A stretch of DNA of 64,000 nucleotides from Brevundimonas viscosa (GTDB lineage: Bacteria; Pseudomonadota; Alphaproteobacteria; Caulobacterales; Caulobacteraceae), in NCBI RefSeq assembly GCF_900116065.1, contig NZ_FOZV01000005.1, forward strand, positions 134,001 through 198,000, read 5' to 3'. Under the pieces are notes generated by a model. It had not been told where the DNA came from and made no database searches. It saw only the letters and a list, made by a program, of their open reading frames with translations. Below are positions 9,073-17,480 of this stretch, in pieces. The translations under genes and the position numbers were made by a program. Within the stretch, counting starts at the first letter, position 1; every line of letters begins with the position of its first letter.

Positions 9073-10536
9073 CTAGCCCTCCGCCTCCCCCGGCGGAAGC
9101 CCGAGCATCGCCCGCACCGGACCGAGATGCCGCGCGTAGTTCCGCCAGCGTCCCGACGACCGCCGATACAACGGCTCGCGCACCTGCCAGACGCTGGCCG
9201 TCCGCACCCCCGTCCCGGCCGCCCGGAAGTCCAGCACCGCCGCCTCCCAGCCCAGCCCGAGGCGCCGGAGGAGATCTTCCAGCACCGGCCGCGGCTCGAC
9301 CACCAGCCGGTCGTAGTCGACCTCCACGATGTCCGGATAGAGCGCCTTCCAGTGCGCCATCAGCCGGTCGTGCTGGAGCAGCCAGTGGGCCATGTCCTCG
9401 AGGTCCAGCGCCTGCGGCATGGACCGGTCCAGGTGCAGGAACCAGTTGGACAGGATCACGTCCAGCGGCGCACGCACCGTGTGCACGATGCGGGCGTCCG
9501 GGAACATCGCCTTGATCAGGCCGATGTGCAGGAAGTTGTCCGGCCGCTTGTCGGTGACCACGTCCGCACCGGGCCGCGCCGCGCGCAGACCGTCGAGATA
9601 GAGCCCCCGCGCCTGCCGGGCGATCTCCGCCGCCTCGGGCCCCGCCAGCGCCTCCGGATAGGACCGGATGCGCCCCGCCAGCGCCGGGACGAGGCCCAGT
9701 TCGCCGCCCGGCGTGACCCGGCTGTGCCGCGCCAGCATCTGCTCGACCAGCGTCGAGCCGGACCGAAACAGGCCGCACACGAACACTGGGCCCGCCTCCC
9801 CGCCCGAATCCGCTCGCGCCGGCTGCGGAAAGGCGGCGATCAGCCGGTCGACGAAGGCCTCCTGCGCCGACCGGTCGTAGCGCACCGCGGGTTCGGCCGC
9901 CCGGCTCGCCGCGTTGGCCGCGCCATACGCCGCGAACGCCGCGTCGTAGTCGCCCGCCGCGTCCAGCGCCCGCCCGAGGGCGAAGCCCAGCTCGGCCTGC
10001 GCCCCGACGCTCCGCCCCGGTGCGTCCAGCGCCGCCCGAAGCCGCCCGATCACCGGATCGTCCGCGCCCTCCGGCCGGTGCAGCCCCGCCAGCCGGGCCA
10101 GCGCCACGGCGTCGCCCGGCTCCACCTCGAGCGCCCGCTCGTACGCCGCCCTCGCCGCCTCGCGCCGCCCGAGATCCTCATGCAGGTTGCCGAGATTCAG
10201 CAGCGCCGGCAGGTAGTCGGGTCTCAGCGCCAGCGCCGCGGCCAGCTCCGCCTCGGCCAGCTCGTGTCGCCCCAGGTCGTCGGTCAGGATCACGGCCCGG
10301 TTCAGCCGCACCTCTTCGGGTCCGCTCACGCCGCGCCGCAGCGCCTCGTCGTAAGCGTCCAGCGCCGCCTCGAACCGCCCGCAGGCCCTTTCCATCAGGG
10401 CCAGGTTGTACCAGCTGTCCGGCAGGCCCGGCAGGAGCCCCAGCAGTCGCCGGTAAGCCGCCGCCGCCTCGGCCGCCCGCCCCTCGGCGCGCAGCTGCGA
10501 GGCCAGCGCCATCAGCTGCTCCGGAGACGGGTTCAA
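9073..10536 (-). CDS. TPR-sulfotransferase fusion protein
   Basis: The 487-residue protein has an N-terminal tetratricopeptide array (about residues 1-190; repeats such as DSWYNLALMERACGRFEAALDAYDEAL). A sulfotransferase domain follows from about residue 250. Its PAPS 5'-phosphosulfate loop is PVFVCGLFRSGSTLVEQML, and the 3'-phosphate region is DARIVHTVRAPLDVILSNW. This architecture is common in alphaproteobacteria. It probably sulfates a cell-surface or peptide substrate, which is not known. It lies 4 nt downstream of the nuclease gene and 9 nt upstream of trmJ, so all three may be cotranscribed. Confidence 0.88.
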   Translation of the reverse strand: MNPSPEQLMALASQLRAEGRAAEAAAAYRRLLGLLPGLPDSWYNLALMERACGRFEAALDAYDEALRRGVSGPEEVRLNRAVILTDDLGRHELAEAELAAALALRPDYLPALLNLGNLHEDLGRREAARAAYERALEVEPGDAVALARLAGLHRPEGADDPVIGRLRAALDAPGRSVGAQAELGFALGRALDAAGDYDAAFAAYGAANAASRAAEPAVRYDRSAQEAFVDRLIAAFPQPARADSGGEAGPVFVCGLFRSGSTLVEQMLARHSRVTPGGELGLVPALAGRIRSYPEALAGPEAAEIARQARGLYLDGLRAARPGADVVTDKRPDNFLHIGLIKAMFPDARIVHTVRAPLDVILSNWFLHLDRSMPQALDLEDMAHWLLQHDRLMAHWKALYPDIVEVDYDRLVVEPRPVLEDLLRRLGLGWEAAVLDFRAAGTGVRTASVWQVREPLYRRSSGRWRNYARHLGPVRAMLGLPPGEAEG

Positions 10537-10540
10537 CCCG

Positions 10541-11572
10541 TCAGTCCTCGCCGTACATGGCCAGCCACGGGTCGGCGGTCCCGGCCTCTACCTCGGCCAC
10601 CTTCACCTTCGGCCAGCCGATCTCGTCGTCGGCCGAGTCCCTCCACGCCAGCACGATCAGGTCGCGCAGCTCCGAGGCGCCCGCGGCCAGCCGGGTAAGG
10701 GCGAAGTCGCGCCCGCGCGGGTCGCCCTCGGCGAAGCCGCCGGCCTTCTCCAGCCGGTAGAAGGGCAGCACCTCGGCCAGGGTCGTCTTCAGATAGGCGG
10801 GCACGCGGGCGCGCAGGTCGAAGCCTTCCAGCTGCGGCGCGCGCATGGCCGCCTCCACGGCGTCCAGCCGCGCGACCCGGGCGGTGAACGCGCCCTCGAA
10901 GGCGCCGTGCGTCTGCCGCGAGGTGGTGAAGCCCTCGGGGTTCGGCGTGTCGCGGTTCCAGCCGTTGTAGTGGATGGTGGTGTGGTGCGGTTGGGCCCCG
11001 TCGCCGACGTAGTGCCCCAGATAGCCCGCGTCGCGCAGGATCAGGGCCTCGCGCCGCAGCCGGTCCTCGCGGTACCAGGCCCGCTTGCCCGGATCGGTCT
11101 CGCGGGCCTCGGCGGCGTGCAGCACCCGCCAGGTGGCGAAGTCGCGCACCAGCTGCTGGTAGCCGTCCATGATGGCGTAGGGCAGGTAGCCGGCGTCGTC
11201 GACGTCCAGCCCCGCCGTCGTCAACGCAGCGTCGTACTCCGACTTCAGCCGCGGCAGGGCGTCGATCGACATGCCGCGCGCGTCCATCACCCGGCCCTGG
11301 TCGTCCATGTCGATGAAGTGGGCGGTGTCGCGCTCGCGGTCGTGCGGCTGCCCCCCGCCCTTGGTGCGGTCCGGTTCGCGCGACAGTTCGCCGATCTCGG
11401 CCGCCGCGCCGGGCGTGCGCAGGAAGGCCGGCAGTTCGTCCGGCAGCGCCCGCACCGCCGCCACCCCGATCAGCCGGTGCCCCGTATTGCCCCAGGCCGA
11501 AACGGCGGCGGGGACGGCGGCGACCGCCACGGCGCAGACGGCGGCGGCGGCGGCGAGGGCGAGGCGTTTCAT
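10541..11572 (-). CDS. S1/P1 family nuclease, secreted
   Basis: The 343-residue protein has a cleavable signal (MKRLALAAAAAVCAVAVAAVPAA). The mature N-terminus would be AWGNTGHRLIG, matching the WG-x-x-GH start that supplies the first zinc ligands in S1/P1 zinc-dependent nucleases and phospholipase C-like enzymes. Further His/Asp clusters are HFIDMDDQG near residue 85, GHYVGDGAQPHHTTIHYNGWN near residue 195 (the family's H-x-x-x-D and HxGD core), and a later conserved helix. It likely degrades single-stranded nucleic acid in the periplasm or outside the cell. Confidence 0.85.
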   Translation of the reverse strand: MKRLALAAAAAVCAVAVAAVPAAVSAWGNTGHRLIGVAAVRALPDELPAFLRTPGAAAEIGELSREPDRTKGGGQPHDRERDTAHFIDMDDQGRVMDARGMSIDALPRLKSEYDAALTTAGLDVDDAGYLPYAIMDGYQQLVRDFATWRVLHAAEARETDPGKRAWYREDRLRREALILRDAGYLGHYVGDGAQPHHTTIHYNGWNRDTPNPEGFTTSRQTHGAFEGAFTARVARLDAVEAAMRAPQLEGFDLRARVPAYLKTTLAEVLPFYRLEKAGGFAEGDPRGRDFALTRLAAGASELRDLIVLAWRDSADDEIGWPKVKVAEVEAGTADPWLAMYGED

Positions 11573-11601
11573 GGAGGGACTCCGACGGAAGACGCTCCGC
11601 C

Positions 11602-12186
11602 TTAGACGATCCCGAAGGCGTCCTCCACCCGTCCGATCCACGCCCGCACCGCCGGATAAGGCGCCAGGCCGAAGCCGCCTTCCGGCGCGACCCGCGTGTA
11701 GGCGACCACGGACAGGTCGGCGATCGACGGCCGGTCTCCCGCCAGCCACTCCGCCTCCGCCAGCGCCGCCTCCATCCGCGCCAGCGCCGCATGGCCGCGC
11801 TCGATCAGCCGCGGCTCGATGTCGTGCGCCGCCTTGCCGCCCAGCGTCCGCTGGAAGCGGGCTACGGCGATGTACGGTTCATGGCTGTACTGCTCCCAGA
11901 ACAGCCACTCGAACATCTTCGCCCGTGCGAACGGATCGGCCGGGATCCACTCCGACCCCTCGGCCATGTGGACAAGTATGGCGTTCGACTGCGCCAGCGC
12001 CCGGCCGTCGCTCAGCACCGCTGTCGGCAGCTGTCCGGCCGGATTCATCTTGAGGAATTCTGGAGTCCGCGTCGCGCCCGACATGACGTCCGTCTCGATC
12101 CACTGATAATCCAGCCCGAGACGATCCAGCAGCCAGCGGACCTTCAAACAGTTCCCGGAACGAATATCGCCATACACAGTAAGCAT
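11602..12186 (-). CDS. Glutathione S-transferase family protein
   Basis: The 194-residue GST begins MLTVYGDIRSGNCLKVRWLL with a Ser in the SGN active-site position. The glutathione-binding segment is NPAGQLPTAVLSDGRALAQSNAILVHMAEG, near residues 50-80. The C-terminal helical domain ends with LAGDRPSIADLSVVAYTRVAPEGGF, a typical N-capping and hydrophobic-staple region. The substrate is unknown. The ATG at 12186 places the conserved beta-strand at the very N-terminus, so in-frame upstream codons were discarded. Confidence 0.9.
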   Translation of the reverse strand: MLTVYGDIRSGNCLKVRWLLDRLGLDYQWIETDVMSGATRTPEFLKMNPAGQLPTAVLSDGRALAQSNAILVHMAEGSEWIPADPFARAKMFEWLFWEQYSHEPYIAVARFQRTLGGKAAHDIEPRLIERGHAALARMEAALAEAEWLAGDRPSIADLSVVAYTRVAPEGGFGLAPYPAVRAWIGRVEDAFGIV

Positions 12187-12394
12187 CGCGGGCCAGCATA
12201 GAGTTTCTGATCTGCGAATACAGCTATCAGACATCACCGCTGTTGCCGATGGCGATTCCGCTCATCCATGGCCAAGCCCGGCTTATCCACCGCTGGACCG
12301 GACAGGTGGTCGCAGCTGGTCTCCGGCGGCTGGATTTCGACACATTCCGGCGGCACAACCCGGCCCGCCGGACGCGTCAGGGGCCGGTGATTCC

Positions 12395-13021
12395 GTGAGT
12401 CGTCGCATGTTCGGCACTGCCGCTGCGCTCGCCCTCGTCTGGGCGTTGGCCTTCCCCGCCCAAGCGGCGGTTACCGGAGAACCGGTGTCCTACGAAGCCG
12501 CTGTCGCCAGCGGCCTGGGCGCTGAACCAACGACCCCGTCCGACGATGGTTCCGCCAGCGACGCCGAACTGCCGGCCGACGCCCGCGCCCTGCTCGACGC
12601 CGATCCGCGCTGGAGCGCCCGGGTCAACCTCTACCATGCGGGCGGCGGCGGAGCGACGGGCAACGACAGCCTCGGCTGTCGGCCGATCCCGATGCGCACC
12701 GTGGCGGTCGACCCGCGCTATATCCCGCGCCGCACCCGCCTGTTCATCCCGGAAACGGTCGGCATGCGGATGCCCGACGGCACGATCCACGACGGCTACT
12801 GGTACGCCTCGGACACCGGCGGCGCCATCAAGGGCCAGAAGATCGATCTCTACACCGGCCACGGCCGCGGCTCGATGCAGCCGGCCATGCGCTTCAACCA
12901 GGATCGGGTCTCGATCGTCGACGCCGGCCGCTTCGACGGCTGCCCGCCGTCGTGGGACCGGGTGCCCAGCCAGGCCACGCTGATGGCTTCGGCCGACACC
13001 ACTTCCGCCGGCGCCAACTAG
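12395..13021 (+). CDS. Secreted 3D-domain protein (RlpA/MltA-like barrel)
   Basis: The 208-residue protein has a signal (MFGTAAALALVWALAFPAQAA). A 3D domain lies at about residues 95-150: MRTVAVDPRYIPRRTRLFIPE followed by ASDTGGAIKGQKIDLYTG, which holds the conserved Asp-x-Gly...Gly...Asp motif. This double-psi beta-barrel is found in lytic transglycosylase-related cell-wall proteins. Two Cys (GC near residue 94 and DGC near 182) may form a disulfide. The GTG at 12395 or an ATG four codons later could start translation. A peptidoglycan role is inferred from the family. Confidence 0.8.
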   Translation: MSRRMFGTAAALALVWALAFPAQAAVTGEPVSYEAAVASGLGAEPTTPSDDGSASDAELPADARALLDADPRWSARVNLYHAGGGGATGNDSLGCRPIPMRTVAVDPRYIPRRTRLFIPETVGMRMPDGTIHDGYWYASDTGGAIKGQKIDLYTGHGRGSMQPAMRFNQDRVSIVDAGRFDGCPPSWDRVPSQATLMASADTTSAGAN

Positions 13022-13046
13022 GGCGCGGGCGGCCGGGAGGCCGGTT

Positions 13047-13370
13047 TCAGAACCGGCGCCGGCCGCTGAGGGTCTCGAAGAACATCCGCCAGTCGCCCAT
13101 CAGGCTCCACAGCGGATAGCGGAAGGTGGCCGGCCGGTTCTTCTCGAAGAAGAAGTGGCCCACCCAGGCGAAGCCGTAGCCGATCACCGGCATCGCCAGC
13201 AGCCACCACGGATTCAGCGTCGCGATGGCCACGACCAGCGCGACCAGCACCAATCCCGATCCGACCACGTGAATTCGCCGGCACGTCCGGTTGGAGTGCT
13301 CGTGGATATAGTAGGGGTAGAAGGCCTCGAAGCTCTGGAAGCGTCCGCCCGCCGGCTCTTGGGTGGTCAT
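13047..13370 (-). CDS. DUF962 (Mpo1-like) membrane protein
   Basis: The 107-residue protein carries the DUF962 signature: FYPYYIHEHSNRTCRRIHVVG at about residues 17-37 and WVGHFFFEKNRPATFRYPLWS at about 69-89. Two short hydrophobic segments lie between. The family includes yeast Mpo1, an Fe-dependent dioxygenase of 2-hydroxy fatty acids. The histidines here (HEH, IH, GH) are compatible with that chemistry, but activity in bacteria is not established. The ATG follows GCCGGC and no strong Shine-Dalgarno is visible. Confidence 0.88.
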   Translation of the reverse strand: MTTQEPAGGRFQSFEAFYPYYIHEHSNRTCRRIHVVGSGLVLVALVVAIATLNPWWLLAMPVIGYGFAWVGHFFFEKNRPATFRYPLWSLMGDWRMFFETLSGRRRF

Positions 13371-13434
13371 GCCGGAACGATGACTCCGCCGCCGGCGCGG
13401 GGCAAGCGGCCGGCCGAACCAACAGCGGATCCGC

Positions 13435-13959
13435 TCAGGCCTGGATACCGGCCTCGCCGGTCAAGGCGCGGTTCAGGATTTCGGCCGAGACCTGCCGCAA
13501 CACCGCCTCCGGATTGCGCCAGATGGCGCTGTTGGCCCCGTGCTCGAAGCACTCGACCGAGTCGATCCAGCAGCGCCCGCCGGTGCGCTCGCGCACCCCG
13601 GGTTCCATCTGCTCTCCCACCCAGGCGGCGATCCGTTCGCAGCTGACGCCCGGCAGGATCCGCACCTCGGCCAGACCCCGATCGCGCAGGCGCAGGAACT
13701 CGGGCATCTCGGGGTCGTCCGCGGCCACCAGCAGGGTGTGGTCGAAGGTCTCGTGCAGCCAGTCGCGGATCGGGCCGAACCCGCCCTTGCCGAAGTCGAT
13801 GACCCAGCCGCGTGCGTCGAGCTGTTCGGCCGCGAAGGTGAACCGGAAGCCCAGCGAATAACCGTGCAGCAGGGCGCAGTGCGACCGCGCCGGCCACTGC
13901 CGCCAGGCGCAGCTCAGGCCGCGGTCGGCTCCGTAGGTCTTGGTCGACATCCACGCCAT
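13435..13959 (-). CDS. Divergent 6-carboxytetrahydropterin synthase-like protein
   Basis: The 174-residue protein has the QueD/PTPS layout: SHCALLHGYSLGFRF near residues 26-40, GWVIDFGKGGFG near 50-62, an FDHTLL near 72-77, and a conserved Glu near the C-terminus (DSVECFEHGANSAIW). The catalytic Cys and Asp-His are kept, but the usual HGH metal pair reads HGY, and the first histidine (AAHRL in QueD) is missing. Zinc binding is therefore doubtful and the reaction may differ. An alternative ATG lies three codons downstream. It is not next to other queuosine genes. Confidence 0.65.
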   Translation of the reverse strand: MAWMSTKTYGADRGLSCAWRQWPARSHCALLHGYSLGFRFTFAAEQLDARGWVIDFGKGGFGPIRDWLHETFDHTLLVAADDPEMPEFLRLRDRGLAEVRILPGVSCERIAAWVGEQMEPGVRERTGGRCWIDSVECFEHGANSAIWRNPEAVLRQVSAEILNRALTGEAGIQA

Positions 13960-14012
13960 GATCGCCGCTAGCCCGGCGGGCGCGGCCGCGCCTTGTCCGC
14001 GCGCAATCTTCG

Positions 14013-14546
14013 TCAGGCGCCCTCGTCGGCCGGTTCGGGCCCCAGCAGCCGCCGCAGCATCGGCCAGACCCGCGCCGCCGCAGACAGGAACCCGACCACC
14101 GTCGAGACCCACTGGAAGGCGCGCCACACCCGGCCGAACAGGTCTCCGTCGCCGAGGGCCTGACTGATCGGAAACAGGATGCGCGCCACTCCGATCTGGA
14201 ACCCCGCGTAGGCCGCGGAATACTCGATCGAGCGATCGGCGAAGAAGGCGATGGCCACCGCCGCGGACACCCGAGCCCACAGCGACGGCAGGACCAGCAG
14301 CAGCCCGAGCAGCAGGACGGCGAGCTTCGTGCCGAGGGTCTCGCGCGCCACGAGGCTGGCCACCACCGCTCCGCCGAGCGCGAGGGCGGTGAGGGCGAGC
14401 AGGGGCGGCAACACCGCGTCGATAGCGTCCATCAGATCGGCGAGCGTCAGGCCGACGAGGATCGCCGCGCCCGAAAGCAGGAAGGCGGCGACCCACAGGG
14501 CGGCGTACTGGCCAAGGCGACGCTTCAGATGGGCGAGACGGATCAT
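14013..14546 (-). CDS. Hypothetical multi-pass membrane protein
   Basis: The 177-residue protein has hydrophobic segments at about residues 14-36, 45-64, 72-92 and 110-125 and ends with an acidic tail (LLGPEPADEGA). The basic start MIRLAHLKRRLGQY suggests a cytoplasmic N-terminus. I recognise no family and no catalytic motif. The ATG at 14546 was preferred because upstream in-frame codons lack a hydrophobic or conserved pattern. Confidence 0.6.
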   Translation of the reverse strand: MIRLAHLKRRLGQYAALWVAAFLLSGAAILVGLTLADLMDAIDAVLPPLLALTALALGGAVVASLVARETLGTKLAVLLLGLLLVLPSLWARVSAAVAIAFFADRSIEYSAAYAGFQIGVARILFPISQALGDGDLFGRVWRAFQWVSTVVGFLSAAARVWPMLRRLLGPEPADEGA

Positions 14547-14703
14547 GGCCCCCGTCCGGTCAACAGCACGCACGCGCACCCAATCACGTCCGGCGCCGGC
14601 TGTCCATTCGTCGAACGGCGCTCTGCGGCGACGTTCACCAGTTTTGTTGGTGCCGCCTTAGCCTCGCCGCCGGAAGGTCCGAAGACGCTACGGGAGAGCC
14701 GCC

Positions 14704-14913
14704 ATGCAGGCCCACGCCATCGCCGCCGCCGGACTGACCGCCGCGGCCGCCCGCTTCGACGCCAGCGCCCGCCGCACCGCCGCCGATCCACTGGGCGATC
14801 TGGCCGGTGAGACCGTCGAGCGCCTCGGCGCGGAGGTGGCCTTCGAGGCCAACGCCGCCGTGCTTCGCACCGCCGACAAAATGGCCGGGACCCTGCTCGA
14901 CATCCTGGCCTGA
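14704..14913 (+). CDS. Mini flagellar-rod-like protein (D0 helices only)
   Basis: The 69-residue protein starts MQAHAIAAAGLTAAAARFDASARR, like the N-terminal helix of FlgB/FlgC/FlgG rod proteins. It ends EVAFEANAAVLRTADKMAGTLLDILA, like the C-terminal helix of rod and hook proteins. The two D0 helices are joined by only about 20 residues, with no D1 or surface domain. GGGAGA lies about 5 nt upstream of the ATG. No other flagellar gene is in the window. It may be an accessory rod or basal-body protein, or a reduced paralogue. Confidence 0.6.
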   Translation: MQAHAIAAAGLTAAAARFDASARRTAADPLGDLAGETVERLGAEVAFEANAAVLRTADKMAGTLLDILA

Positions 14914-14921
14914 CGAAGCCC

Positions 14922-15614
14922 TCAGCCCGTCGGCCTCTCCGCCTTGGGCGGCAGTTCGAACCAGCTGGCGAAGCGCAGGAAGGCGTCCGCGTCGCCTTCG
15001 ATCTGCAGCAGCTCACGAGCCCGGGTCGGGGCGTCCGCGGCGTCGCCGTAGATCACGCCTGCCACCGCCTCCGGCGATCCCGCAACGGTCGCGGCGGCGC
15101 CTGCGGGATCCGTCCGCTCCACCGTCAGCGCGCCGTCGCCCACCCGCACCAGGAAGGCCGTCTCGCCGAAGCGAAAGCCGATGTCCAGTCGCGCCGCGCC
15201 AGCCTTGTCCGGGTCGAACATGGTCCGCAGCGACAGCATCATCGACACCGGGCTCAGCGGCAGGGTCGGGTCGTGATCCGGCGAGCGGGCGGCCCAGCGC
15301 CCGAGCGCCTGGATCACCGCCTCCGCCTCGCGCCCCCAAGGAGTCAGTTCGTAGACCTGCACCGAGGCGGGCGGGGGCAGCCGCCGGCGCACCAGCACCC
15401 CGGCGGCCTCCAGACCTTCCAGCCGCTGGGTCAGCACATTGGCGCTCAGCCCCGGCAGGCTGGCTCGCAGGTCACCGAACCGCCTCGGCCCCAGCATCAG
15501 CTCGCGCACCACCAGCAGGGCCCAGCGTTCGCCGACGAGTTCCAGCCCGAGGGCTGTGCCGCACGCATCGTCGTAGCGCCGGCCGTGAATACTGGTTAGT
15601 TTTTCTAACTTCAT
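14922..15614 (-). CDS. HxlR-family transcriptional regulator with C-terminal domain
   Basis: The 230-residue regulator has an HxlR winged helix at about residues 10-100: the conserved Cys in YDDACGTALGLELVGERWALLVVREL, then GPRRFGDLRASLPGLSANVLTQRL and the wing VYELTPWG. A C-terminal domain of about 120 residues (FDPDKAGAARLDIGFRFGETAFLV...) resembles an SCP2-like sterol-carrier fold. It is divergent from the VOC-DUF1428 pair at 15678-16607 and is the likely regulator of that pair and of itself. Confidence 0.87.
   Translation of the reverse strand: MKLEKLTSIHGRRYDDACGTALGLELVGERWALLVVRELMLGPRRFGDLRASLPGLSANVLTQRLEGLEAAGVLVRRRLPPPASVQVYELTPWGREAEAVIQALGRWAARSPDHDPTLPLSPVSMMLSLRTMFDPDKAGAARLDIGFRFGETAFLVRVGDGALTVERTDPAGAAATVAGSPEAVAGVIYGDAADAPTRARELLQIEGDADAFLRFASWFELPPKAERPTG
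15595..15609. promoter_or_regulatory. Palindrome GTTAG-N5-CTAAC, candidate HxlR operator
   Basis: A perfect 5-bp-arm palindrome with a T5 centre overlaps the first codons of the HxlR gene, next to the divergent intergenic region 15615-15677. HxlR proteins often bind short inverted repeats near their own starts. Its position inside the coding start makes autoregulation possible, but it is short enough to be chance. Confidence 0.35.
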
Positions 15615-15677
15615 GGTTGACTTAGATAACACAATGGCTCACACGGTCCAACATCGGACAGGAAGGGAGAGCCGCCG

Positions 15678-16169
15678 ATGACCGACAAGATCGTCCCCTG
15701 CATCTGGTACGACCAGGGACAGGCCCGCGCCGCCGCCGAGTTCTACGTCTCGCTCGGCCTCCCTGACAGCCGCATCGACCGGATCGTGCCTGGCCCGGCC
15801 GACAATCCCTCAGGTCGGGCCGGCGAGGACCTGGTGGTGGAATTCACCCTCGCCGGCCGGCCCTACCTCGGCCTCAACGGCGGCCCGCAGTTCCCGCAGA
15901 CCGAGGCGGTCTCCTTCATCATCCTGACCGACGACCAGGTCGAGACCGACCGTCTGTGGGACGCCATCGTCGGCGCCGGCGGGCAGGAGAGCATGTGCGG
16001 CTGGTGCAAGGACCGGTGGGGCGTCAGCTGGCAGATCACCCCGCGTCGTCTGATGGCCTTCTACGACGATCCGAATCCCGCCCGCACCCGCGCCGCCTTC
16101 GAGGCCATGATGCAGATGCGGAAGATCGACATATCCGCCCTCGAGGCCGCCGCCGACTCCGCCGGATGA
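15678..16169 (+). CDS. PhnB/3-dmu-9_3-mt VOC family protein
   Basis: The 163-residue VOC protein starts KIVPCIWYDQGQARAAAEFYVSLG, has a central YLGLNGGPQF strand and the GWCKDRWGVSWQITPRRLMAF motif at about residues 112-132. This is characteristic of the PhnB-like group. The enzymatic reaction is unsettled for the family. It lies 63 nt from the divergent HxlR gene and 84 nt upstream of the DUF1428 gene on the same strand, suggesting one HxlR-controlled unit. Confidence 0.88.
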   Translation: MTDKIVPCIWYDQGQARAAAEFYVSLGLPDSRIDRIVPGPADNPSGRAGEDLVVEFTLAGRPYLGLNGGPQFPQTEAVSFIILTDDQVETDRLWDAIVGAGGQESMCGWCKDRWGVSWQITPRRLMAFYDDPNPARTRAAFEAMMQMRKIDISALEAAADSAG

Positions 16170-16253
16170 ACCTGCCCGCCTTTCCCTCACGGCCCTCCCC
16201 CGCACGCCCAGCCAGGTGAGCGACCGGGCCCCCGCTCAAGAAGGAGACTGACC

Positions 16254-16607
16254 ATGTCCTACATCACCGGCTTCCTGCTCCCCGTCCCTGCAGCCAAGAA
16301 GGCGGCCTATATCGAGTCCGCCCGCAAATCGTGGCCGCTGTTCCAGAAGTACGGCGCCATCGAGCACGTCGAGGCCTGGGGGGAGGACGTTCCCGCCGGC
16401 AAGGTCACCGGCTTCGACCTGGCGGTGAAAAAAGAGGCCGACGAAGAGGTGGTCTTCTCCTGGCTGCGCTGGCCTGACCGGGCCACGGCCGACAAGTGCT
16501 TCGCCGAGATGATGAACGACCCCGACTTCGACGGCATGGACATGCCCTTCGACGGCAAGCGTATGATGTGGGGCGGCTTCGCCCCGATCTTCGAAGGCAA
16601 GGCCTGA
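16254..16607 (+). CDS. DUF1428 family protein
   Basis: The 117-residue protein begins MSYITGFLLPVPAAKKAAYIESARKSWPLF, contains AIEHVEAWGEDVPAGKVTGF and ends MPFDGKRMMWGGFAPIFEGK. All are hallmarks of DUF1428, a dimeric alpha/beta ferredoxin-like fold of unknown function. AAGGAG lies about 8 nt upstream of the ATG. Together with the preceding VOC gene and the divergent HxlR regulator it forms a small inducible module, often seen with stress or xenobiotic responses. No catalytic role can be assigned. Confidence 0.9.
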   Translation: MSYITGFLLPVPAAKKAAYIESARKSWPLFQKYGAIEHVEAWGEDVPAGKVTGFDLAVKKEADEEVVFSWLRWPDRATADKCFAEMMNDPDFDGMDMPFDGKRMMWGGFAPIFEGKA

Positions 16608-16623
16608 CGGCCTACCGATGTGA

Positions 16624-16647
16624 GGGGCGGCTCCCCCGGGCCGCCCC
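16624..16647 (+). terminator. GC-rich hairpin after the DUF1428 gene
   Basis: An 8-bp perfect stem (GGGGCGGC / GCCGCCCC) with an 8-nt loop starts about 15 nt after the stop codon. Only a short TT follows, so termination strength is uncertain. Confidence 0.55.
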
Positions 16648-16670
16648 TTGTCGGCCACGCCGTCCCTGCC

Positions 16671-17417
16671 TCAGCGGCAGAAACGGGTGTCCGTGGCCTC
16701 GAGGTGCAGGTGATCCTGGTGGACGGCGTTGTAGTCCGGGCTCAGCACCGTGCCGAAGATGCGGCAGGCGTCGTCGCGGATCCGGCGCAGGAAGCGCGCC
16801 TCGGGCCCGTCGCCATGCCAGTCGCCGGTCAGGCTGATCCTGCGCCCGTCGCGCAACCGCACCCCCGCCACATCCAGCGCCGCCGCCTGCGCATGCGCAC
16901 TGACCCGGGTGCTGCCGACGCCGTTGTTCACATTGCGACAGGCGTAGGCCCCGAAGTGATCGATCTGGACCACGTCCGAACCCAGCAGCTCCCGCGCCGC
17001 CGGCTCCAGCGACTGCCGCCGCCAGATGCTCACCGCCAGGGCGAGCCGGCAGGTCATCTCCGGCTGGCCCGGGCTCATCCGCGCCACCGTGCCCATGTCG
17101 GCGCCCAGCAGGCCGGCCTGGATCTGCCGGCAGGCGTCGCTGTCCATCCGGTCCGGCTTCGGGCTGAAGTTGACGCGCGCCGCGGTCAGTTCGGCGACGC
17201 AACGGGTGAGTTCGGCGCTCTCCCTCAGCACGGCGGCCCGCGTCCCGCCGTCGATCGGGCGGTCGATCAGCCCGCCGACCAGCGGCGCCTCGGGTCGCCC
17301 CGGCGCGGACGTCGGGCCCGGGCGCGGGGTCCCCGGCAGCATCGGGCCGCAGCCCGCCAGCAGGGCGACGAAGCCGGCGGTCAGGATCGATCGCAGGGAG
17401 TTGGGGGACGGCCGCAT
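16671..17417 (-). CDS. Extensin-like family lipoprotein
   Basis: The 248-residue protein has a lipobox LLAGC at about residues 19-23, a Pro-rich linker, and an extensin-like C-terminal domain from about residue 75. Conserved segments are YACRNVNNGVGSTRVSAHAQAAALDVAGV, then DWHGDGPEARFLRRIRDDACRIFGTVLSPDYN and QDHLHLEATDTRFC. The SAHAQ...D and DHLH histidine/aspartate pattern resembles the D,D-carboxypeptidase (peptidase M15-like) metal site, so a cell-wall role is plausible. Several Cys probably form disulfides in the periplasm. Confidence 0.87.
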   Translation of the reverse strand: MRPSPNSLRSILTAGFVALLAGCGPMLPGTPRPGPTSAPGRPEAPLVGGLIDRPIDGGTRAAVLRESAELTRCVAELTAARVNFSPKPDRMDSDACRQIQAGLLGADMGTVARMSPGQPEMTCRLALAVSIWRRQSLEPAARELLGSDVVQIDHFGAYACRNVNNGVGSTRVSAHAQAAALDVAGVRLRDGRRISLTGDWHGDGPEARFLRRIRDDACRIFGTVLSPDYNAVHQDHLHLEATDTRFCR

Positions 17418-17480
17418 CCGCGGGACGCTAGCTGATTCCCGGCCCCGGCCACTTCACGCGACCGCGAGCCGACGTGAGAA

